From: Dyella solisilvae
Lineage (GTDB): Bacteria > Pseudomonadota > Gammaproteobacteria > Xanthomonadales > Rhodanobacteraceae
Direction of reading: 5' to 3'
Assembly (NCBI RefSeq): GCF_003351225.1
Contig: NZ_QQSY01000006.1
Coordinates: 97,514 to 161,513, forward strand
Length of the DNA stretch: 64,000 nucleotides
The notes beneath the pieces are model-generated. The model was not told the origin of the DNA and did not search any database. It saw nothing but the letters and a program-made list of their open reading frames with translations. The position numbers and the translations under genes were made by a program. This document shows positions 58,614-64,000 of the stretch, in pieces (within the stretch, counting starts at the first letter, position 1; each line of letters opens with the position of its first letter).

Positions 58614-59465
58614 TCAGGCGTTGCAGGCTTTGAACACGGTGATGCGGTCGGACCCCGGCTGACAGGACGGCACCAGCCACGGCTCGGCGGCAACGATGTC
58701 CGTGCACGGACCGAAAGTGGCCAGACGGATTTCGCGATGACTGGCTTCCTGCTTCAGGCGATCCAGTACCTGGCGCAGGATGCCGCCGGTGAACGGCGTA
58801 TACAGATAGAACAGGTTGCCGCGCGACAGGTCGGCTTCGCGCGCGTCCTGCGCCATGAAACGGACTTGGTCGAGCTGCAGCGACGCCGCGCTGCGACGGG
58901 CGCCCTCGACATACGCCGTCTCGCGCTCGATGCCGATGCAGTGCGCCCCGGTGCAGATGGACACCAGCAGCGGCACGTGGCCGAGTCCCGAGCCGAGGTC
59001 GACCAGCACGTCCCGGTCGCTGATGGCGGCGCGATCGATCAGGTCGAGCACATGGCGCGCCGGCGTGGGCTGGTAGAACACCATGTCCGCGTCCAGTGAG
59101 GCGATGTCGTCGGTCGGTTCCTCGAAGGCCAGCACGTCACTGACCAGTGCATCGAGGTGATCGTAGCCGTCGGCCACCGGCGACTGGCCCGGTGTGGTCC
59201 AGCCATGCAGAACCTGTGAGCCCGCGCCTTGCTTGATCGCTTGCCGAATCGCTTCGCACAGACGTTGTTGGACGGTCGAGAGCCTGGCATGCAGCGCCTG
59301 TGCGCGCTGGCGCAGTGGGCCGTCGCAGGCGCGAGCGTCGGAGACGTGCAGCAGCAGGTCTTCAAGCCGGTCGAGCGCGTGGACGCGTTCGCGCAGGCGC
59401 TCCGGCTGCTCCAGCGTGTGGTCCTGCTCAAGTTCGCGGATCAGGGTGTGCAAGGGATCCGTCAT
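58614..59465 (-). CDS. Class I methyltransferase with helical N-domain (DOT1-like motif)
   Basis: The 283 residues have an N-terminal helical part (about 1-120, MTDPLHTLIRELEQDHTLEQ) and a SAM domain with VLVDLGSGLGHVPLL, GIERETAYVEGARRSAASLQ and FYLYTPFTGGIL. The DLGSGLG...GIE pattern recalls the DOT1/KMT4 fold, unusual in bacteria, but a generic small-molecule enzyme fits too. I start at ATG 59465 because GGAG lies 7 bases upstream. The longer frame runs into the neighbour and is unlikely. Target unknown. Confidence 0.78.
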   Translation of the reverse strand: MTDPLHTLIRELEQDHTLEQPERLRERVHALDRLEDLLLHVSDARACDGPLRQRAQALHARLSTVQQRLCEAIRQAIKQGAGSQVLHGWTTPGQSPVADGYDHLDALVSDVLAFEEPTDDIASLDADMVFYQPTPARHVLDLIDRAAISDRDVLVDLGSGLGHVPLLVSICTGAHCIGIERETAYVEGARRSAASLQLDQVRFMAQDAREADLSRGNLFYLYTPFTGGILRQVLDRLKQEASHREIRLATFGPCTDIVAAEPWLVPSCQPGSDRITVFKACNA

Positions 59466-59538
59466 GGCGGCTCCGTGGTCGTGCATGGCTGATCCGAAGG
59501 ATGCTGCCACACGCCGTCCTGCCGTTCTTTGAACGAAG

Positions 59539-60342
59539 TCAGCGCGGATCGGGAACAAAATGCCCCGGGAATGGATCAGGCCGCGACGGGACGGGCGGAT
59601 ACGACCCCGGGATGACACCCTGGGCGATCAGGCGCTCACGCGTGTCGTAATACAGCGTGACCACGTCGTCTGGCGTGTCCGAGGCTCGCTGGAAGGCGGT
59701 GTAAGTGACCACCGAACCCTCGCGCTGGCCGTGTCCGGTGCCGATCGGTCCGCCCTGATAGGGCATCACCCTGGCGATCGATGAGTTGCCCGCCATCGGC
59801 ATGCCGGGCGCCGGCGTGACGATCGGCGCCGCTGGCGTCGTCGCCTCTTCTGCGGCCCGTGCCGGGGCCTGCGCCATTGGCATGGGTCGTATGAGCGGGC
59901 GAGCGCGGAAGATCGCCATGCCGATCACCCCCACGTTGTCGGGTCGTCCGGTGCGCGCGGCATAACTGCGCGAGGCATCGGCGAAGACGAAATCCGCCAC
60001 TTCCGACAGGCTCTTGCGCCAGCCGAGGATCTCGCCCATGGCGAACGGATTGAGCACGTAGCCGGTCTGCGACCAGTCGGCAGTATCGCCCGACAGCACA
60101 TTCACGCCATCCACCGAGAGCACGCCCAGCACGCGGGCGCCCTCCTGATTGCGCAGCTCGATCTGGTAGCGATGTCCGGGCTGGCCGGCGACGTAGTAGC
60201 GGCCGTCGTAGCGATAGACCGGCAGCTCCTGCTGCGCGGTGCGGTCATACACGGTGAGATCGACCAGGCGGCCGACTGCGTGGGCCTGGAAGCTGCTGGC
60301 CAACGCAGCCAGTAGCACAAGGACGAGGGCTGAAGATTTCAT
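59539..60342 (-). CDS. Secreted protein of unknown function
   Basis: The 267 residues start MKSSALVLVLLAALASSFQA with signal cleavage near HAVG. The mature part has TVYDRTAQQELPVYRYDGRY, a segment near EILGWRKSLSEVADFVFADA, then an Ala/Pro-rich linker and a Pro-rich tail. No known family recognised. Just upstream of the methyltransferase on the same strand, 73 bases apart, so possibly co-transcribed. Start decided by the signal peptide. Confidence 0.72.
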   Translation of the reverse strand: MKSSALVLVLLAALASSFQAHAVGRLVDLTVYDRTAQQELPVYRYDGRYYVAGQPGHRYQIELRNQEGARVLGVLSVDGVNVLSGDTADWSQTGYVLNPFAMGEILGWRKSLSEVADFVFADASRSYAARTGRPDNVGVIGMAIFRARPLIRPMPMAQAPARAAEEATTPAAPIVTPAPGMPMAGNSSIARVMPYQGGPIGTGHGQREGSVVTYTAFQRASDTPDDVVTLYYDTRERLIAQGVIPGSYPPVPSRPDPFPGHFVPDPR

Positions 60343-60477
60343 GTGACCACTCCGGCACGCATCGCCAGCCGATGCATGGGATGTAACGTCAGCGGGAGCC
60401 TCGTGGGGTTGGTCGGACTCAAGTCCGGGCGAAGGCTGCCGACAATCTGGCGATCCCCCCCCTGTGTCAGGCCCCGC

Positions 60478-60912
60478 ATGAACGTCAACCTCGGTACGAC
60501 CACGTCCAGCATCCCCGTGACTATCGCCGGGACCACGTCGAGCAGCCCGTCGACCACGTCATCGTCCGCCTCGTCGTCCACGGCGAAGCGCGCGTCGGCG
60601 TCGGGCGCAGGCATGGTCGGCGCCGCCGGGGGCAGCACTTCGAGCAGCTCCAGCAGCAGCGAGACCACGATCGAGGCGCTGCAGCGTCAGATCGCGCAGT
60701 TGCAGAAGCAGCTCGCGCAGGAGCAGCAGCAACTGCAGAAGGCCCAGAACAGCAAGGGCCAAAGTCAGGTGGACACGGCCACCGTGGCCGGGCTGCAGGC
60801 GCAGATGGCGACCACCTCGAGTGCGCTGGCCACTGCCAGCAGCGAGCTGGCGACCGCCCTGCTGGCCGAGGGCAGCAGCACCACCGGCAGCCTGGTCAGC
60901 ACCTCGGCCTGA
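60478..60912 (+). CDS. Ser-rich coiled-coil protein (FlxA-like)
   Basis: The 144 residues begin MNVNLGTTTSSIPVTIAGTT, continue with a Ser-rich stretch ending in SSSSSSSETT, and then a heptad-like coil EALQRQIAQLQKQLAQEQQQ. A second Ala/Ser-rich helix closes it. The layout recalls FlxA-like proteins, but the match is weak and low complexity. Composition is unlike its neighbours. No clear ribosome site is seen before ATG 60478. It converges on rmuC. Confidence 0.5.
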   Translation: MNVNLGTTTSSIPVTIAGTTSSSPSTTSSSASSSTAKRASASGAGMVGAAGGSTSSSSSSSETTIEALQRQIAQLQKQLAQEQQQLQKAQNSKGQSQVDTATVAGLQAQMATTSSALATASSELATALLAEGSSTTGSLVSTSA

Positions 60913-60934
60913 TGGCCGGCGGGCGACGGGGAGT

Positions 60935-62383
60935 TCAGACCTCCACGTCGTCTTCGCTGCCGTCCTCGAGCGCCGGCAGGTTGTCCCCCAGCAACTGCCG
61001 GGCCTCGTCGCCGGACAGCGTCTCCACCCCGCGCAGCTTGCGCTCGATGGCGCGGGTGCGCACGCTGGCCTGGTCGATCACGTTGCTGGCCTCGCTGAGC
61101 TTCTTGCGGGTCTTCTCCAGCACCATGCCGAACTTGCCGAACTCGGTCTTCACCGCGCCAAGCAGGGTCCACACCTCGCTGCTGCGCTTTGCGATGGCCA
61201 GCGTGCGGAAACCCATCTGCAGGCTGTTGAGCAAGGCGGTGAGCGTGGTGGGCCCCGCCACGGTGACGTGGTGCTCGCGCTGCAGCGTCTCGAACAGGCC
61301 CGGGCGGCGGATCACTTCGGCGTACAGGCCCTCGGTGGGCAGGAACAGCACGGCGAAGTCGGTGGTGTGCGGCGGCGCCACGTACTTGCTGCGGATACGC
61401 TTGGCTTCCTCGCGCACGCGCACTTCCAGCGCGCGGCCGGCCTGCGCGGCCGCGTCGGCATCGGCGGCTTCCTGGGCATCGAGCAGGCGCTGGTAGTCCT
61501 CCACCGGGAACTTGGCGTCGATCGGCAGGTACAGCGCGGCGTCGTCAGCCGGACCGGGCATGCGCACGGCGAATTCCACACGCTCGCTGCTGCCGGGAAT
61601 GGTGGCGACGTTGGCGTCGTACTGGTCGGTGGTGAGCAACTGCTCGAGCAGCGCGCCGAGCTGCACTTCGCCGAGGATGCCGCGGGTCTTCACGTTGGTG
61701 AGCACGCGCTTGAGGTCGCCCACGCCGGCGGCGAGGTTCTGCATTTCACCCAAGCCGCGCTGCACCTGCTCCAGGCGCTCGGAGACCAGCGCGAAGGACT
61801 GGCCCAGGCGCGTCTCCAGCGTGGTCTGCAGTTTCTCGTCCACGGTCGCGCGCATCTGTTCCAGCTTGGCGGCGTTGTCGTCCTGGATCGCCTTGAGCTT
61901 GGTCTCCAGCGTGGCGCGCACTTCGTTGAGGCGCTTCTCGTTGTCGGCGGTGAGCGCCGCCAGGCGCTGCTGCTGTTGTTCGCCGAAACGGCTGAGGCTG
62001 AGCGTGAGTTCCTCGCGACTGTGGCGGGCGTCTTCGGTGAGGCGTTGCGCCAACGCCTGCAGGCCAGCGTCGGTGCGTTCGGTGAGCACGTCCAGGCGCT
62101 GGCCGAAGTGGCCGATGCGTTCTTGCTGCTGCGTGCTCATGCCGCCCAGCTGTTCCTGCACCAGCGTGCGGAATTGCGACAGCGTCTGGCTGATCTCGCC
62201 GCGGCCGGCGCGCTGTTCCTGCGCCAGCGCCTCACGCAGGTGGCGGTTGTCGTCCTTGAGCGCGTCCAGGCGCGCGGTCAGGCTGCCGTCGTCGCGATGG
62301 CGCATCAGCGCCAGCACCTGCAAGGCGAGCAGGACCAGCACCGCGAGGACGAGCACGATCAACAGGGTTTCGGTCAAGGACAT
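60935..62383 (-). CDS. rmuC: DNA recombination protein RmuC
   Basis: The 482 residues have one N-terminal helix (about 6-26, TLLIVLVLAVLVLLALQVLA), a long coiled coil (about 30-200) and the RmuC nuclease-like domain (about 210-420; DLKRVLTNVKTRGILGEVQL, DAKFPVEDYQRLLDAQEAAD, LFLPTEGLYAEVIRRPGLFE, GFRTLAIAKRS). RmuC limits inversions at short inverted repeats and may act as a nuclease. Ends in an acidic tail. Stands alone. Confidence 0.95.
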   Translation of the reverse strand: MSLTETLLIVLVLAVLVLLALQVLALMRHRDDGSLTARLDALKDDNRHLREALAQEQRAGRGEISQTLSQFRTLVQEQLGGMSTQQQERIGHFGQRLDVLTERTDAGLQALAQRLTEDARHSREELTLSLSRFGEQQQQRLAALTADNEKRLNEVRATLETKLKAIQDDNAAKLEQMRATVDEKLQTTLETRLGQSFALVSERLEQVQRGLGEMQNLAAGVGDLKRVLTNVKTRGILGEVQLGALLEQLLTTDQYDANVATIPGSSERVEFAVRMPGPADDAALYLPIDAKFPVEDYQRLLDAQEAADADAAAQAGRALEVRVREEAKRIRSKYVAPPHTTDFAVLFLPTEGLYAEVIRRPGLFETLQREHHVTVAGPTTLTALLNSLQMGFRTLAIAKRSSEVWTLLGAVKTEFGKFGMVLEKTRKKLSEASNVIDQASVRTRAIERKLRGVETLSGDEARQLLGDNLPALEDGSEDDVEV

Positions 62384-62466
62384 AAGGGCACCCGGGTTTA
62401 CTGGGCGCCAAGTGTACGCGTTGCGGTCTCATAAGCTGGGAATGGAGCGGAGGCCTCCAACAAACT

Positions 62467-62549
62467 GTCATTCCTGCGGAAGCAGGAATCCAGTGCCTTT
62501 GTCGGCGCGTAGAGCGACGTCACTGGATCCCCGCTTTCGCGGGGATGAC
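62467..62549. repeat. Palindromic repeat family 1, inverted pair
   Basis: Copy one at 62467-62494 (GTCATTCCTGC, GGAA, GCAGGAATCC) and an inverse copy at 62519-62549 (GTCACTGGATCCCCGC, TTTC, GCGGGGATGAC). Stems differ by compensating changes. Fills the gap between rmuC and the DUF2252 gene. Confidence 0.75.
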
Positions 62550-62580
62550 GGGCTGAGAAGGTGGGGCACTCGCGAGCTCC

Positions 62581-63792
62581 CTAGGCCGTTTCGACCTTGA
62601 ATGCGCCCTTGTCGTACGCCTTGCCATAGGCCTTCCAGTCACGACGCGTGCGGTCGGCGCACTCCACCGCCAGCTCGCGCAGCTGCCAGGGCCAGCGGCT
62701 CTTTTCGCCGAAGCGGATCAGTTCGTCGGCCGTGGCCGAGCCTTCCCGGCCGCTGCTGCGTAGCTGGGCCCAGGCGGTGAGTCTGCCCATGACCGCCAGA
62801 ACGCACTCCAGGCGTTCGAGCTTGCCGTCCCAGTGGGCCAGCGCCACGCGGTCCTCGGTGGGCTGCAGGCCGCGCAGCACGAAGCTCTTGCGGCCCATGG
62901 TCACGGCTCGCAGGAAGGCCTGCGAAATCGCCTGCATGCGCTGCTGCACGCCCACCACGCGGGCCGCCTCGTTGGCCCATTCGGGCTGTTCAACGTCGAG
63001 GTGTGGTATCAGCGAAGAGGGCATCGCCTGCTTGAGGTCGAGGAAATAATTGCCGTCGGGCGAACCCTTGCCCTCGACCAGGATGGAATAGCGGTCCACG
63101 CCAAGGCTGCCGGTGCCGGCGATGCGGCGCGCCACGTCGAGCACTCTGTAAAAGCCCGGGTCGGCTTCGTGGGCGCAGATCTTTCCGATCAGTTCGGTGA
63201 CCTTGTCGCGCTGCTTGTCCGTCACCGGCAGCGCACGCTTGCCGTCGAGCCGTATCACGCGGTGCTTGCCCTTGCGCTCGGTGCGGCCGTCCAGGAAGTG
63301 CGGGCGGAGTCGTCCACGCAGTCCGTTCAGCAGGTCACCCACAAGGCCTTCAGCGGTTTCACGCTCGATCCAGCGCGCCTTGCCGTGGCGCAGCGCTTCG
63401 GCATAGGCATCGAGGTAGCTGCTGACGAGATGGTCGGCCTGTTCGCGCTTGAGCTTGAGGCTGCCGGCGGCCAGGTGGATGCTGGTCAGCAGGCGGATCA
63501 CTTCCCAGCTGCACGGCGCCAGCGCGGCCTCGTCGAAATCGTTGAGGTCGAAATAGACCTGCCGGTTGTCGCCCTTGTAGCTGCCGAAGTTCTCCAGGTG
63601 CAGGTCGCCGCACACCCAGGTCAGCGGCGCCTTGGCGAACACTTTTGCCTGCGGCAGCCGCGCGTAGAAAAGGTGGCAGGCGCCGCGCAGGAACACGAAC
63701 GGATCCGTGCGCATGGCGGTGTACTTGCGCGCGAGGCGTTCGGGTTCGCGGCCGGCGTTGAAGTCACGGATGGTTTCGACGACATCGAGCAT
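62581..63792 (-). CDS. DUF2252-family protein
   Basis: The 403 residues match DUF2252: MLDVVETIRDFNAGREPERL, FLRGACHLFYARLPQ, WVCGDLHLENFGSYKGDN (kinase-like catalytic loop HLENFG) and FDLNDFDEAALAPCSWEVIR, reminiscent of aminoglycoside phosphotransferase folds. Function unknown; not shown to be a kinase. ATG 63792 with GGAGG upstream. Minus strand beside rlmI. Confidence 0.88.
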   Translation of the reverse strand: MLDVVETIRDFNAGREPERLARKYTAMRTDPFVFLRGACHLFYARLPQAKVFAKAPLTWVCGDLHLENFGSYKGDNRQVYFDLNDFDEAALAPCSWEVIRLLTSIHLAAGSLKLKREQADHLVSSYLDAYAEALRHGKARWIERETAEGLVGDLLNGLRGRLRPHFLDGRTERKGKHRVIRLDGKRALPVTDKQRDKVTELIGKICAHEADPGFYRVLDVARRIAGTGSLGVDRYSILVEGKGSPDGNYFLDLKQAMPSSLIPHLDVEQPEWANEAARVVGVQQRMQAISQAFLRAVTMGRKSFVLRGLQPTEDRVALAHWDGKLERLECVLAVMGRLTAWAQLRSSGREGSATADELIRFGEKSRWPWQLRELAVECADRTRRDWKAYGKAYDKGAFKVETA

Positions 63793-63823
63793 GACCCACC
63801 TCCTCCGGCAGCGAACAATCAGG

Positions 63824-64000
63824 CTACATCACGCGGCAGAACACCGCTTTCAGGTAGCGCCCCTCGGCCACATCGCTGCGGAACGGATGGTCCGCGCCCG
63901 CGCCCGCCACGTGCAGCACCTGGATCTCGCGACCGGCGTTGAGCGCCACGCGGCGCAGCATCTCCAGGAAATCCGCCTCGCTGACCAGCCCCGTGCATGA
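63824..64000 (-). CDS. rlmI: RlmI-like 23S rRNA methyltransferase, C-terminal end only
   Basis: The last 58 residues lie in the window; the gene continues past the right edge. The visible end reads SCTGLVSEADFLEMLRRVAL, then NAGREIQVLHVAGAGADHPF, and closes RYLKAVFCRVM before TAG at 63824-63826. This fits the C-terminus of RlmI (m5C1962 methyltransferase of 23S rRNA), whose normal end is YLKAVFLRV. It should start outside the window. Family call moderate because only the tail is visible. Confidence 0.72.
   Translation of the reverse strand, partial: SCTGLVSEADFLEMLRRVALNAGREIQVLHVAGAGADHPFRSDVAEGRYLKAVFCRVM

Overview
The window comes from a high-GC gammaproteobacterium of the Xanthomonadales, most likely Rhodanobacteraceae (Dyella, Rhodanobacter or Luteibacter type). 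This is inferred from protein style, gene content and the short palindromic repeats scattered between genes. It cannot be fixed to species without a search. The DNA is almost entirely chromosomal, with about 54 protein genes packed into overlapping operons. I see no tRNA, rRNA, CRISPR array, transposase, integrase or phage gene.

Layout: 0.2-3.6 kb holds the pseudouridine synthase RluF, a YadGH-type ABC exporter and ferredoxin-NADP reductase. 3.7-9.4 kb is a chaperone-usher fimbrial locus: on the minus strand major pilin, chaperone, usher and two-domain adhesin; at its far end a plus-strand mini-pilin behind a perfect CRP/Clp-type site. 9.8-14.2 kb is a five-gene plus-strand operon (membrane protein, small Cro/C1-type regulator, secreted or anchored alpha/beta hydrolase, NatA/NatB-like ABC exporter) with a 26-bp palindrome over its first ribosome binding site. 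14.4-21.8 kb has a zinc-peptidase lipoprotein, a duplicated aspartic-protease/PDZ protein, hemH with a coupled hydrolase, and a SYLF-domain protein. 21.8-23.7 kb is tatABC plus a coupled cupin. 24.3-27.0 kb has a Ctp protease and EnvC, and 27.4-33.2 kb has gltBD. 33.3-41.5 kb carries methyltransferases, an MmyB-type regulator coupled to a tandem methylglyoxal synthase, a TANGO2-like protein, YchJ, an MsbA-like exporter, NnrU and a HutD-family protein. 41.5-51.4 kb has dinG, a large TonB-dependent receptor, a FAD oxidoreductase, a FrnE-like thiol oxidoreductase, a DUF1993 protein and an MFS exporter. 51.8-57.6 kb is a minus-strand operon, folE followed by kleisin-like, KITE-like and SMC-like genes and an EF-hand protein. 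57.7-64 kb has secreted hypotheticals, a DOT1-like methyltransferase, RmuC, a DUF2252 protein and the C-terminus of RlmI.

Most of the region is housekeeping. The parts most worth attention are the SMC/kleisin/KITE cassette (a condensin of the MksBEF/Wadjet kind with no JetD/MksG nuclease beside it), the mini-pilin with its CRP-like site, the palindrome-controlled membrane protein/regulator/hydrolase/exporter operon, and the tandem methylglyoxal synthase.

Gene-free stretches mostly hold palindromic repeats of at least three families, several in inverted pairs. Start codons were chosen from ribosome binding sites, signal peptides and overlaps, so many differ from the longest open frame. Functions rest on recognised motifs and family memory, not on a database search.
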